DNA of 46,701 nt from an uncultured Prevotellaceae bacterium (GTDB taxonomy: Bacteria; Bacteroidota; Bacteroidia; Bacteroidales; Bacteroidaceae): assembly GCA_946539475.1 (NCBI GenBank), contig CAMNHM010000005.1, positions 1 to 46,701 of the forward strand, read 5' to 3'. Each line of letters starts with the position of its first letter. Positions within the stretch are counted from its first letter, which is position 1. Shown here one piece after another: positions 14,191 through 23,205 of the stretch. The translations under genes and the position numbers were made by a program. Below the pieces are notes generated by a model. The model was not told the DNA's origin. It worked only from the letters and a program-made list of their open reading frames with translations, and did no database searches.

Positions 14191-15576
14191 ATGGCAGCAT
14201 TCATCATCTACATCATCCGATGGGGAGTAGTGCTCACACTGCTCTACTCGCTCTATGGCCTCCTGCTGAGGCGCGAGACGCTGCATGGCTTCAACCGAGG
14301 CGTACTGCTGCTCATTCTCCTGGCAAGCATGCTGTTGCCACTCTGCCGCATGGAGACAAGCGAGCCCAACTACATCTCGCAGGGACGCCAAATGCTGGAA
14401 TCGCAAATCGTGCTTGAAGAGCCGTTGGTGGCAGTTGGCACCGACGACGAAACCAAAGGCACGCCAGTTGCGGCACTCGTGGCAGCAGCCTATGCCGTCG
14501 GCCTGGCGGCCTGTTGGCTGCGCTATCTGTGGCTGTTTGCATCGCTGCTGTTCATCATCCGCCGCGGCAAGCACGCCGACATCGAAGGCGTGCCCAGGCA
14601 GGTGCATGTCATCACCCATCCTGACATCAACACGCCTAGCAGCTGGATGCACTGGATTATCCTCAACCCCGCCGACGTCAATACGCGGGCCGTCGTCAAC
14701 CACGAGCTGGCCCACATCCGGCTGAGGCACTCGTGGGACATGCTGCTCTGCGAGTTCACCTGCCGCATGCTCTGGTTCGTGCCTTTCGTATGGATGCTGC
14801 GTCAGGACTTGCGCGACGTGCATGAGTACCAGGCCGACCGCTGCGTATTGGCCTCTGGCATCACGGACGAGGAATACCAGCTGCTGCTCATACGGAAAGC
14901 CACCGGCAAGGGGCTGCTGCCCGTGGCCAATGCTTTCAACCAAAGTTCGATCAAGCGAAGGTTCAAGATGATGTATGCCAAGCCATCGCGACGATGGATG
15001 GCACTGAAGGCCGTCTATCTGCTGCCTTTGTGCGCCTTGTCACTCTTAGCCTTTGCCACGCCGCGGCTTGACCAGACAATCGTGAAGGCAGCCAAGCAGG
15101 TGGAGTCGTCGTTTGAGCGTCCAGAGCCTACGCCACCGCCGCCCGCAGCCGCCCCTGCCGCAGCTGCCCAGCTGCCCAAGAGAGAGGTTCAGAGTACCGC
15201 GCCAAGCGAAAAGCCCACCGCCACTCCTGCCCAAGGCAACTATCCAAAGGCTATTGTCCACAGGAACGAAGTATTCTACGACAGGCAAGCCCCTCATTTC
15301 CCAGGTGGCATGCCTGCCCTGCGTGCCTATGTTCAGCAACATATAGCCCAGGCACTGGCAGAGGGAGCTCCCGTAGCCGGCAAGCGGGCTTACGTCCAGT
15401 TCCGGATCGGCAAGGACGGCACCATCGATGACATCGCGATGGTCAAAGGCGATGAAGACACCTACACAGAAGCCGTGAAGATCGTGGAGCAGATGCCACG
15501 CTGGACTCCTGCCCGCAAAGATGGCGAGCTTGTCGATGCGCACTTTGTACTGACCCTGGATTTTAGCAACAAATAA
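14191..15576 (+). CDS. M56 (BlaR1-type) membrane metalloprotease with TonB C-terminal domain
   Basis: 461 residues. Membrane helices lie near 5-25, 35-50, 95-125 and about 275-290. The zinc motif HELAH is at 171-175, with DVHEYQADRCVL about 40 residues on giving the third ligand. A Pro/Ala-rich periplasmic linker (EPTPPPPAAAPAAAAQLP, near 310-327) leads to a TonB C-terminal domain from about 385 to the end (AYVQFRIGKDGTIDDI then VKIVEQMPRWTPARKDGE). BlaR1 proper has a penicillin-binding sensor in that position, so the input here is different: the TonB fold suggests contact with an outer-membrane or periplasmic partner. It forms an operon with BlaI upstream and the thioredoxin-like gene 12 bp downstream. 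Confidence 0.9.
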   Translation: MAAFIIYIIRWGVVLTLLYSLYGLLLRRETLHGFNRGVLLLILLASMLLPLCRMETSEPNYISQGRQMLESQIVLEEPLVAVGTDDETKGTPVAALVAAAYAVGLAACWLRYLWLFASLLFIIRRGKHADIEGVPRQVHVITHPDINTPSSWMHWIILNPADVNTRAVVNHELAHIRLRHSWDMLLCEFTCRMLWFVPFVWMLRQDLRDVHEYQADRCVLASGITDEEYQLLLIRKATGKGLLPVANAFNQSSIKRRFKMMYAKPSRRWMALKAVYLLPLCALSLLAFATPRLDQTIVKAAKQVESSFERPEPTPPPPAAAPAAAAQLPKREVQSTAPSEKPTATPAQGNYPKAIVHRNEVFYDRQAPHFPGGMPALRAYVQQHIAQALAEGAPVAGKRAYVQFRIGKDGTIDDIAMVKGDEDTYTEAVKIVEQMPRWTPARKDGELVDAHFVLTLDFSNK

Positions 15577-15588
15577 ACGATAACCATC

Positions 15589-17559
15589 ATGAGGAAAATA
15601 CTTCTTTTTGTTATTCTGACTGCCGCTGCCATGAGCCAGGCCATTGCCTCGGAGCGCATCGTCAGCAAGCCGGCAAGCCTGTATCAGAACATGCTCATCT
15701 GGCCGCGCATCGACTCCGTGGCGTTGACTGATACCGCTACGGTATTCAGCGTGCGTGTGGGAGGATATCCATATACGCCGTTCTTCATCAGCAGCGAGAC
15801 TTACCTGCGCGACCTGCAGGGACGCAGCTATCCACTCCGCCGCATCATCTCTGACTACGGACTCCAGCCCGACGAGCCAAGGCCCTTTGGCGATATCAGC
15901 AAAAAAAGCTTTGACGTGCAACTGGTATTCCCGCCCATACCGGCTGATGTGAAGGAGGTCAGCCTGATTGATCCGCAATACTTCAACCACGGCATCTTCG
16001 GCATAAGGCTCGACGGTACTCCGCTGCCACCCTTCCAGCTGCCCGCCGGCGTGGAGCAACGGCTGAAGGAAATCATGGCCGTGCAAGACACGCTGCCCCC
16101 TGTAGACTATCGCTTCGGATGGGCCACCGTCAAGGGACAGCTGCTGGAGTATCAGCCAGGCATGTGCGATAACGTCACGCTCGTTTTCGGTAATGCCAAC
16201 TCCTTTCCGCGTCAGTCCGATGACTCGCTTTGCGCACAGGTATCGCCGACGGGCAGCTTCACCTTCCGGCTGCCCGTGGCCCACGTCACTCCTGTATCAC
16301 TGACGTTTGAGCCGTCTCAGGAGAGCGTAAGAGGCATCGTCTATGTAGGGCCGGGCGAAGAGACGGAAGTCTACTTCAGCATGCGCGAGATCAACCAGCG
16401 ACATACACTGGGCAGGCCCGGCAGCAAAACCTTCCTCTACGTGACGAAGGGCCCGCTGGCGCAACTGGCCAACGAACTGAACCAGCATGTGCATTTCTAT
16501 AACATTGACTTCAACCGTAATCACGTGACACATGAAGAATATGCCCGATACCAGAAAATGAAGGAGCTGCTGCCTACCCAACAGCTGGAAATACTATTGG
16601 CTGACCTCGATACCATGAAGACCGACGAGCAGTGGTCGCCAGCCATGAAGGAGCTGGTGAGCCTCTACTGGCGAATGCATCAATTCAAGCGGCTTGCCTC
16701 CTCCCCGCCTCGAGGGCTGGAAGAGGAGGCCAGGGAGTCGGCGGAAGCCCGGGAGAGGCTGAATGCCTGGGAACGCGACGAAGTGGTTGCCGCACTAGAC
16801 GCCTGCGAACGCCTCGTCTTCAATCCCAAGACGCTCTACTGCCCGGACTTTAACTATATGCTATGGTCTATCCGCTACAACGCTCTTCTTCCTGATTACA
16901 TCACCTATGAAAAAACCGTCGATAAATTGCGGGAGGAGATGGCCTTGTACTTCAATCTGCTTGAACCTGATGACATAGCCGACGACCTGGCCAACCTGCC
17001 ACCGGCATATAGCCAGATGCTGACGGCGTGGCAGGACAAATACCGCAAGGAACGCGACAGGCTGGCAGTGAAGCATCTCACAGGCGACACGCTGAAGGGC
17101 ATGACCGACTCGCTGCTCTTCCAGACACTCAGCAATCGCTATAAGGGGCATACGGTGTTCATTCGCTTCCTTAGATACAATGACGGGCCGTTTACACATC
17201 ATGTAGTCCTGCCTCTGCAGCGTGAGCTGGCCGACCTGGACATCGTCTGGGTGAACGTATTCAGCCGATGGGTGAGCAAGTGGGAGCTGACCCGCCGGCT
17301 GCGGGACTTCGTAAACCTGCAGGGTGAGAATTACTTCTATGAGCAATCTAGCCGTAACGACCGGCTCTCGGCCTTCAACAAGAAGATGGGCATAGACGGC
17401 TGGGCAGAAGCCTACATCATCGTAGCACCCGACGGCAGCATCGTGCGCAATAGCAGTATGCCTGGTGCACCCCTCCTCTGGATGGAGAATCAAGACTACC
17501 TTGGCATCCGCCATTGCCTGCGGAAGACGGCCAGGCCGCGGCTGTCCACAACCGAATGA
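15589..17559 (+). CDS. Secreted thioredoxin-fold protein lacking the CxxC motif
   Basis: 656 residues with a signal peptide (ends near AIA-SER, 20). The N-terminal half is beta-rich and not recognised. The middle (about 290-480) is helical and charged. The last ~130 residues have a thioredoxin-like/TlpA pattern: YKGHTVFIRFLRY, then ELADLDIVWVNVF, then AEAYIIVAPDGSIVRNSS. Where TlpA has WCxxC, the text after IRFLR reads YNDGPFTHH, with no cysteines, so redox activity is unlikely. Proteins of this layout often follow M56 genes in Bacteroidetes; a role as periplasmic sensor or ligand of the protease is possible but is inference. It is the third gene of the operon. Confidence 0.72.
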   Translation: MRKILLFVILTAAAMSQAIASERIVSKPASLYQNMLIWPRIDSVALTDTATVFSVRVGGYPYTPFFISSETYLRDLQGRSYPLRRIISDYGLQPDEPRPFGDISKKSFDVQLVFPPIPADVKEVSLIDPQYFNHGIFGIRLDGTPLPPFQLPAGVEQRLKEIMAVQDTLPPVDYRFGWATVKGQLLEYQPGMCDNVTLVFGNANSFPRQSDDSLCAQVSPTGSFTFRLPVAHVTPVSLTFEPSQESVRGIVYVGPGEETEVYFSMREINQRHTLGRPGSKTFLYVTKGPLAQLANELNQHVHFYNIDFNRNHVTHEEYARYQKMKELLPTQQLEILLADLDTMKTDEQWSPAMKELVSLYWRMHQFKRLASSPPRGLEEEARESAEARERLNAWERDEVVAALDACERLVFNPKTLYCPDFNYMLWSIRYNALLPDYITYEKTVDKLREEMALYFNLLEPDDIADDLANLPPAYSQMLTAWQDKYRKERDRLAVKHLTGDTLKGMTDSLLFQTLSNRYKGHTVFIRFLRYNDGPFTHHVVLPLQRELADLDIVWVNVFSRWVSKWELTRRLRDFVNLQGENYFYEQSSRNDRLSAFNKKMGIDGWAEAYIIVAPDGSIVRNSSMPGAPLLWMENQDYLGIRHCLRKTARPRLSTTE

Positions 17560-17597
17560 GCCACTCTGGCAGTTTCGTTTAATTAGGTTTATTCATT

Positions 17598-17804
17598 ATG
17601 GAATACATACGTAAAGGAGTTGTGCTCTTTGTGGGATATATAGTAATAAATGTGGTGCTGGATGCCATCTTTAGCGAGTTGGAGCCATTGGCCGACTATC
17701 TGATTCAGGGATTATTCTTCACTCTCTTTGTCGTGGTCTTCTGGTACTTAGACGATAAGGGCTGGAACTCATGGAAGAGGATAGGCCGCCTATTCAGGAA
17801 GTAG
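17598..17804 (+). CDS. Small membrane protein, unknown function
   Basis: 68 residues. Two hydrophobic segments are visible: GVVLFVGYIVINVVLDAIF (7-25) and LIQGLFFTLFVVVFWYL (35-51). An acidic loop ELEPLAD separates them and the tail is basic (KRIGRLFRK). By the positive-inside rule both ends face the cytoplasm. It lies 38 bp after the thioredoxin-like gene and is probably the last gene of that operon. No family is recognised. Confidence 0.68.
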   Translation: MEYIRKGVVLFVGYIVINVVLDAIFSELEPLADYLIQGLFFTLFVVVFWYLDDKGWNSWKRIGRLFRK

Positions 17805-17818
17805 GGTCTTTTAAGGTG

Positions 17819-17906
17819 GTAACTACCATAGTTACGGCTCGTAACTATGGTAGTTGCGTCGCGTAAGTATATTGTTTACGAGGCAAAAGTGGTATAGTTA
17901 TGACTC
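17819..17906. repeat. 22-bp periodic array 3, units with internal dyad
   Basis: Four units start at 17819, 17841, 17863 and 17885, exactly 22 bp apart. The first three begin GTAACTA, GTAACTA and GTAAGTA. TAGTTAC or a close variant follows in each unit. The first unit contains a perfect dyad, GTAACTA-cca-TAGTTAC. Units 1 and 2 together form a longer inverted repeat with a 16-bp stem. The array sits between the convergent small membrane protein gene and pnp. Confidence 0.8.
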
Positions 17907-17914
17907 AAGAATAA

Positions 17915-17947
17915 AGGCGGACAATCCTCTGACAGGGTTGTCCGCCT
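17915..17947 (-). terminator. Terminator of pnp
   Basis: AGGCGGACAATCC (17915-17927) pairs with GGGTTGTCCGCCT (17935-17947) with one wobble, around the loop TCTGACA. On the minus strand it is followed by TTTATTCTT, 30 bp beyond the pnp stop. Confidence 0.85.
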
Positions 17948-17976
17948 AAACTGATGTATAGCTGTATGGGCGCTAC

Positions 17977-20361
17977 TTAGAAATCCATGTGGTCGAGAGC
18001 GTCGCTAAAGTCGCGAGGCTCGTGGTTGGCCGACGGGTCGCGATAGGGCTCTTCCTCGTCGTGGAAGCGCTGCTTCTCGCCACGCTCCTGGCGCTCCTGG
18101 CGCTGCTGGCGGCCCTGCTCGCCGCGCTGTCTCTCGCCGCGGTCGCCACGATCCTGGCGGGGCTGACGGCGGTCGCCACGCTCTGGGCGCTCACGGCGTG
18201 CCGGACGCTCCACATATCCCTCTGGCTTCGGGATGAGCACACGGTGTGAGAGCTTGTACTTGCCAGTCTTCGGATCGATCTCGAGCAGCTTGACAGTAAT
18301 CTTGTCGCCCTCTTTGATGCCAGCCTCCTCGACGGTCTCGAGGCGCTTCCAGTCGATCTCGGAGATGTGCAGCAGTCCGTCCTTGCCCGGCATGATCTCG
18401 ACGAAGCAGCCGTAGGGCATGATTGAGCGGACGGTACCCTCGTAGACCTCGCCCACCTCGGGCACGGCGACGATGGCACGAATCTTGCGGATGGCAGCGT
18501 CGATGGACTCTTTGTTCGGACCGCTGACCTGCACGTGGCCGACGCCGTCGGCCTCGTCGATGGTGATGACGGTGTTGGTGTCCTCCTGCATCTGCTGGAT
18601 GATCTTTCCGCCAGGGCCGATGACGGCACCGATGAACTCCTTCGGTATGTCGAAGGCCTCGATGCGCGGAACGTGCGGCTTGAGCTCTGGACGCGGCTCG
18701 GCGATGGTGTCGGTGAGGCACTTCAGGATGTGCTCACGTCCGGCCTTTGCCTGCATGAGTGCCTTCTCGAGGATGTCGAAGCTGAGGCCGTCGCACTTGA
18801 TATCCATCTGCGTAGCGGTCAGTCCGTCGCGCGTGCCTGTTGTCTTGAAGTCCATGTCGCCCAGGTGGTCCTCGTCACCGAGGATATCGCTCAGCACGGC
18901 ATACTTGTCCTCGCCGGGATTCTTGATGAGGCCCATGGCGATACCGCTGACGGGCTTCTTCATCGGTACGCCGGCGTCCATCAGTGCCAGTGTTCCGGCG
19001 CAGACGGTGGCCATCGACGACGAGCCGTTCGACTCGAGGATCTGGCTCACCAGGCGAACGGTGTAGGGGAAGTCCTCAGGAATCTGGCCCTTCAGTCCGC
19101 GCCATGCCAGGTGGCCATGACCGATTTCGCGACGGCCGACGCCACGCTGTGCCTTGGCCTCGCCGGTGCAGAAGGGCGGGAAGTTATAGTGCAGCAGGAA
19201 GCGCATGTAGCTCTTGTCGAGCACGTCGTCGACCATCTTCTCGTCGAGCTTTGTACCCAGTGTGCAGGTCGACAGCGACTGCGTCTCGCCACGGGTGAAG
19301 ATGGCGCTTCCGTGAGGCATGGGCAGCGGGCTTACCTCGCACCAGATGGGGCGTATGTCGGTGGTCTTGCGGCCGTCGAGGCGGATGCCCTCGTCGAGGA
19401 TGCAGCGGCGCATGGCGTCGCGCTCCACGTCGTGGTAGTAGCGGTCCATCATGGCCTCGTACTCGTCCTTTGAGATCTCAGAGTCGGCAGTGATCTCGGG
19501 ATGAGCCTCGAAATACTTCTCCTTGAAGTCTGCCAGCAGTTTCTCGAAGGCGTCGGCACGGTCCTGCTTGGGCAGAGCCTGCTTGGTGATGTCGTAGGCG
19601 GGCTGGTAGAGCTCCTTGTTCATCTGCTCACGCAGTGCCTCGTCGTTCACCTCGTGATTGTACTCGCGCTTCACGTCCTTGCCGAGCTCCTTGCTCAGCT
19701 CAGCCTGCAGCTCGCACATAGGCTTGATGGCCTCCATGGCAGCCTTGAGGGCACCCAGCAGATCCTGCTCGCTGACCTCCTTCATCTCGCCTTCCACCAT
19801 CATGATGTTCTCTGCCGAGGCACCCACCATGATGTCCATGTCGGCCTGCTTCATCTGCTCGAAGGTGGGGTCGATGACATACTCGCCGTTGATGCGAGCC
19901 ACGCGCACCTCACTGATGGGGCACTCGAAGGGGATATCTGAACATGCCAGGGCTGCCGAGGCGGCAAAGCCGGCAAGGGCGTCGGGCTGGTCTACGCCGT
20001 CGGCACTGAGCAGCATGACATTGACAAATACTTCAGCGTGATAGTTGCTGGGGAACAGCGGACGGAGCACACGGTCCACCAGACGGCTGGTCAGGATTTC
20101 GTTGTCAGAGGCTTTGCCTTCGCGCTTGGTGAATCCGCCGGGGAAACGGCCTGCGGCACTGTACTGTTCACGATAATCTACCTGCAAAGGCATGAAATCG
20201 GTTCCGGGAACTGCATCTTTTGCGGCACAAACGGTGGCCAGGAGCACGGTGTTGTTCATTTTCAGAACCACAGAACCGTCGGCCTGCTTTGCCACTTTCC
20301 CGGTTTCAATGGTGATGGTCCTTCCATCAGCCAGTTGAAGGGTCTTTGTAATTACGTTCAT
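17977..20361 (-). CDS. pnp: Polyribonucleotide nucleotidyltransferase (PNPase)
   Basis: 794 residues. Two RNase PH-like domains ([12 protein letters not shown] near 92; [17 protein letters not shown] near 515), the KH motif [16 protein letters not shown] near 595, and an S1 domain [29 protein letters not shown] near 665. It phosphorolytically degrades RNA 3' to 5' as a homotrimer. The last ~75 residues are a low-complexity Arg/Glu/Gln/Gly tail ([19 protein letters not shown]) ending in an acidic cap, making it about 80 residues longer than most bacterial PNPases. This kind of RG-rich tail occurs in Bacteroidetes relatives and may add RNA or protein contacts. Single-gene unit with its own promoter and terminator. 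Confidence 0.97.
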   Translation of the reverse strand: MNVITKTLQLADGRTITIETGKVAKQADGSVVLKMNNTVLLATVCAAKDAVPGTDFMPLQVDYREQYSAAGRFPGGFTKREGKASDNEILTSRLVDRVLRPLFPSNYHAEVFVNVMLLSADGVDQPDALAGFAASAALACSDIPFECPISEVRVARINGEYVIDPTFEQMKQADMDIMVGASAENIMMVEGEMKEVSEQDLLGALKAAMEAIKPMCELQAELSKELGKDVKREYNHEVNDEALREQMNKELYQPAYDITKQALPKQDRADAFEKLLADFKEKYFEAHPEITADSEISKDEYEAMMDRYYHDVERDAMRRCILDEGIRLDGRKTTDIRPIWCEVSPLPMPHGSAIFTRGETQSLSTCTLGTKLDEKMVDDVLDKSYMRFLLHYNFPPFCTGEAKAQRGVGRREIGHGHLAWRGLKGQIPEDFPYTVRLVSQILESNGSSSMATVCAGTLALMDAGVPMKKPVSGIAMGLIKNPGEDKYAVLSDILGDEDHLGDMDFKTTGTRDGLTATQMDIKCDGLSFDILEKALMQAKAGREHILKCLTDTIAEPRPELKPHVPRIEAFDIPKEFIGAVIGPGGKIIQQMQEDTNTVITIDEADGVGHVQVSGPNKESIDAAIRKIRAIVAVPEVGEVYEGTVRSIMPYGCFVEIMPGKDGLLHISEIDWKRLETVEEAGIKEGDKITVKLLEIDPKTGKYKLSHRVLIPKPEGYVERPARRERPERGDRRQPRQDRGDRGERQRGEQGRQQRQERQERGEKQRFHDEEEPYRDPSANHEPRDFSDALDHMDF

Positions 20362-20420
20362 CTTTGGTTAAAAAAACATCTAAAAATAAATAAAAGTGCG
20401 CACCTTGCGCAAAACAACGT

Positions 20421-20429
20421 GCAAAGGTA
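20421..20429 (-). promoter_or_regulatory. Promoter -7 element of pnp
   Basis: TACCTTTGC on the minus strand, about 60 bp upstream of the pnp ATG at 20361. The AT-rich leader includes CACCTTGCGCAAAACAACG. Confidence 0.6.
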
Positions 20430-20512
20430 CTCATTATTACACAAATAAAAGAATAAAGGCGGCTCTTTTTTGTTTTTTTGTGTTTTCCTTTGGCATTTCT
20501 CTCGCTTATTCG

Positions 20513-20521
20513 TACCTTTGC
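20513..20521 (+). promoter_or_regulatory. Promoter -7 element of the FNT-type channel gene
   Basis: TACCTTTGC lies 17 bp before the ATG at 20539, so the leader is very short. Its position rules out the in-frame upstream start at 20470. Confidence 0.65.
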
Positions 20522-20538
20522 AGGCAAAAAGAGATGAA

Positions 20539-21159
20539 ATGAAAAGTCAACACCTTTTTCGCGAGATTCTGCCATTGGCCATCTTGGCAGGTATTTGTAT
20601 TTCCATCGGCTGTGTGGTGAACCTGCGGGTTGGTGGTGTGGCCGGTGCCGTGCTCTTTGCCTTTGGCCTGACCACCGTTGTCTACTACGGCCTGAAGCTG
20701 TATACGGGGACGGCCGGCTTCATCCGCAGGCAGGGTGACTGGTCGATGCTGACGGTGGTGCTGCTGGGCAACATCGTGGGCTGCCTGCTGTCGGCATGGC
20801 TCATTGCCTATGCCCAGCCCGACTGCATCGAGCCGGCCTCGAAGATTCTTTCCGGCCGACTGGCAAAGGGTCCGCTGGCCTGTTTCCTGTTGGCCATCGG
20901 CTGTGGATTTATCATGACCACCGCCGTAGAGTTTGCCCGTAAGGGTAAGATGCTGCCTCTGCTGCTGGGAGTGCCGGTGTTCATCCTCTGCGGCTTTGCC
21001 CACTCCATTGCCGACGCCTTCTACTTTCTCGTCTCACCATCGTCGCAGCTGTTGCAGACGGAGACGCTCGTGGTCTATGTCAGCGAGGTGCTGGGCAATT
21101 TCGTAGGCTGTAACCTCTATCGCTGGTCGCTGCTTTTTGTGCCTAGCGAAGGAGCTTGA
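20539..21159 (+). CDS. Formate/nitrite transporter-like membrane protein
   Basis: 206 residues, almost entirely hydrophobic with about six membrane helices. Features of the FNT family: a glycine-rich first helix pair (AILAGICISIGCVVNLR), LYTGTAG near 53-59, LLGNIVGCLLSAWL near 74-87, and FAHSIADAFYFLV near 155. FNT channels move formate, nitrite or other small monovalent acids as pentamers. Usual members are about 260-280 residues, so this one is compact, with shorter loops and termini. Anion choice cannot be read from the sequence. It is divergent from pnp and convergent with the DUF418 gene; the two coding regions overlap by 17 bp at their 3' ends. Confidence 0.75.
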   Translation: MKSQHLFREILPLAILAGICISIGCVVNLRVGGVAGAVLFAFGLTTVVYYGLKLYTGTAGFIRRQGDWSMLTVVLLGNIVGCLLSAWLIAYAQPDCIEPASKILSGRLAKGPLACFLLAIGCGFIMTTAVEFARKGKMLPLLLGVPVFILCGFAHSIADAFYFLVSPSSQLLQTETLVVYVSEVLGNFVGCNLYRWSLLFVPSEGA

Positions 21160-22342
21160 AGCGCCGGCCGTAGGTCAGCATTCGCCATATCCACTCCAAG
21201 GGGCCGAACCGGAAATGGTTCAGCCATAGCCGGCTGCCCACAATTTGCAGCAGGAACACCAGGAGTGCCGTCAGCTCGACGTGGATAAGCCCGAACGAGG
21301 TGCCCAGGCCGACGCCTACGCCGTAGAAGAGCAGTACGCCAATGACTGACTGTCCGATATAGTTAGATAATGCCATCCGCCCTGGAGAGGCCAGCCATAC
21401 GAAGGCGTTGGCACCGGTGTGTCGCAGGTAGAGCAGGCAGACGGCAGCTACGTAGGCTGCTGCCAGGGGTATGACGCTGACGGTGTAGAGCATCGAGTGG
21501 GCGGTGAGGCCCCAGGGATGTCCCTGCGTGGCACTCCAGGCATAGAGCATCGACGTAGGCAGTCCCCATGCCAGTGTCACTGTCAGCACTTTTCGCAGTG
21601 GCATCTCTGTCAGCCGTGCATAGAGGCGGTGCTTCCCTACGAGATATCCCAGGATAAATATTCCCACGACCTTCGGTAGGCGATGACCGCTGACGAACTC
21701 CCACATCCGCTCGCACGCACCCTGCTCGAGGAAGGCAAACATCTGCCCGTAGCTGTCGGCATCGCGCAGCCACGAGGCGAAGTTCTCCTCGGTGATGCCC
21801 TTTGCTGCCGCCACCTGCCACCACTTGTCGTAGAAAGGTCCGGCAAAGTCGACCGCGCAGAACTCCGTCAGTGCGTCGAGTCCCACTGGTGCGACAATCA
21901 GCACTAGTGCCAGCCATAGCAGTCCTTTGTCAGACATTCTGACAAACAGGGAGAGCAGCAATCCCCCGATGGCATAGAGCAGTAGGATGTCGCCGCTCCA
22001 GATGAACATCAGGTGCAGGAATCCGATGGCTACGAGTATCAGCATCCTCCTGACGAACAGCCTTCGCCCATGTCGGGCTAGGATGATGGAGAAGCCGATG
22101 CCGAAGAGCATGGAGAAGATGGTATAGAACTTTCCGTCGACCAGCAGGTATTGCAGGTAGCGTACTGTCTGGTCGATGGCGGCCGTTGGCATGGCTGCCT
22201 GCTCGTCGCCGCTGAGGAATGTCCATAGTGCGAACTCTGGGAAGTTAGCCAGGGCGATGCCCATCAGGGCCAGCCCTCGCAGCAGGTCGAGGATGAGATG
22301 CCGCTGGTTTTCGGTAGTGGGGCCCATCGTTGATGCTTTCAT
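21143..22342 (-). CDS. DUF418 family membrane protein
   Basis: 399 residues and about ten hydrophobic segments. DUF418 features: an N-terminal LRGLALMGIALANFPEF segment, VDGKFYTIFSMLFGIGFSIIL near 72, and a C-terminal half with GRMALSNYIGQSVIGVLLFYG near 320 and LWLNHFRFGPLEWIWR near 374. The function of the family is not established. It is related to acyltransferase-like membrane proteins and is sometimes called YeiB. It is the third gene of a minus-strand operon, overlapping the GH16 stop by 4 bp (ATGA), so translation is coupled. The link to glycan metabolism is contextual only. Confidence 0.85.
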   Translation of the reverse strand: MKASTMGPTTENQRHLILDLLRGLALMGIALANFPEFALWTFLSGDEQAAMPTAAIDQTVRYLQYLLVDGKFYTIFSMLFGIGFSIILARHGRRLFVRRMLILVAIGFLHLMFIWSGDILLLYAIGGLLLSLFVRMSDKGLLWLALVLIVAPVGLDALTEFCAVDFAGPFYDKWWQVAAAKGITEENFASWLRDADSYGQMFAFLEQGACERMWEFVSGHRLPKVVGIFILGYLVGKHRLYARLTEMPLRKVLTVTLAWGLPTSMLYAWSATQGHPWGLTAHSMLYTVSVIPLAAAYVAAVCLLYLRHTGANAFVWLASPGRMALSNYIGQSVIGVLLFYGVGVGLGTSFGLIHVELTALLVFLLQIVGSRLWLNHFRFGPLEWIWRMLTYGRRFKLLR

Positions 22343-23205
22343 GGCGTCACTCTTTCGTAGATACGTACATAGTCGATCTCGTAGCGCATGGGCAGTGCGC
22401 TGTCGTCGATGGTTCCTCCGTTCTGTCCGCCCAGCGCCAGGTTAAGGAGTATGTACTGCGGGCTGTTGAAGGGATTCTGGTGCCGGCCGATGCTGCCGTT
22501 CACAGTGGTGCTCAGCGGCACGTCGTTGAGCAGCTCGCCGTCGAGATAGAGGCGTATGCTCTGCTCGTCCCAGTCCATGCGCCACGTGTGGAACTGCTGT
22601 GCCCATGCCGCGTCGCGATCAGTGAAATGGGTGAACGGCACCTTCCTTGAGTTCCATACTGCCTCATACTGGCGGTCGCTGCCCCATGCTACGTTAGCCA
22701 GGATATGCGGATGCCCGCCGATGCGATAGTATTCCATCACGTCGACCTCGCCACACGATGGCCACGGCATGCCGCTGCCCAGTGTCCAGATGGCGGGCCA
22801 GGAGCCGCCGGCCGTCGGGATGCGTGCCGACACCTCCAGCCGTCCGTAGAGGAACTCACGCGTACCCCTTGTCGTCAGGCAGGCGGATGTGTAGTCGATG
22901 GTCTTCCGCTGCTGTCCCCACTGTCGGCTACCTTCGCGATAGGTGGGGTTGGGGCGGTTCTCGCGCCGTGCCTCGATGATCAGTAGGCCATCCTGCTGCC
23001 AGGCATTGTCGGGCTGATACCATTGTGCCTCGTGGTTGCGCACGAAGCCCCGCTCGTAGTTCCATACTGTGCTGTCGGGACGCCCGTCGCGGCTGAACTC
23101 GTCGCTCCACACCAGTCGCCACTCCTGTGCATGCACATTCTGGGGCAGGAGTAATAAGGCGAGGAGCAGGCCGCAGGCATGATAGATAGCTGTCCGTCCC
23201 ATCAT
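22339..23205 (-). CDS. Secreted glycoside hydrolase family 16 enzyme
   Basis: 288 residues with a signal peptide ending near VHA-QEW (27). GH16 beta-jelly-roll. The start is LVWSDEF (31-37). The catalytic signature GEVDVMEYY is at 152-160: Glu153 nucleophile, Asp155 helper, Glu158 acid/base. SWPAIWTLG (135-143) is the substrate-cleft tryptophan segment. DWDEQSIRLYLDGELL follows, then the C-terminal strand MRYEIDYVRIYERV. The pattern fits laminarinase/lichenase-type endo-beta-glucanases acting on beta-1,3 or mixed-linkage glucans. Without a structure or close relative the exact linkage is uncertain. It overlaps both operon neighbours by 4 bp. Confidence 0.93.
   Translation of the reverse strand: MMGRTAIYHACGLLLALLLLPQNVHAQEWRLVWSDEFSRDGRPDSTVWNYERGFVRNHEAQWYQPDNAWQQDGLLIIEARRENRPNPTYREGSRQWGQQRKTIDYTSACLTTRGTREFLYGRLEVSARIPTAGGSWPAIWTLGSGMPWPSCGEVDVMEYYRIGGHPHILANVAWGSDRQYEAVWNSRKVPFTHFTDRDAAWAQQFHTWRMDWDEQSIRLYLDGELLNDVPLSTTVNGSIGRHQNPFNSPQYILLNLALGGQNGGTIDDSALPMRYEIDYVRIYERVTP

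Noticed and set aside
13822..14943. Beta-lactam resistance locus
   Set aside because: BlaI and M56 genes are present, but the sensor domain is not penicillin-binding and no beta-lactamase or PBP2a gene is in the window.
18535..19473. 312-residue plus-strand frame opposite pnp
   Set aside because: Shadow of the pnp gene in the antisense direction.
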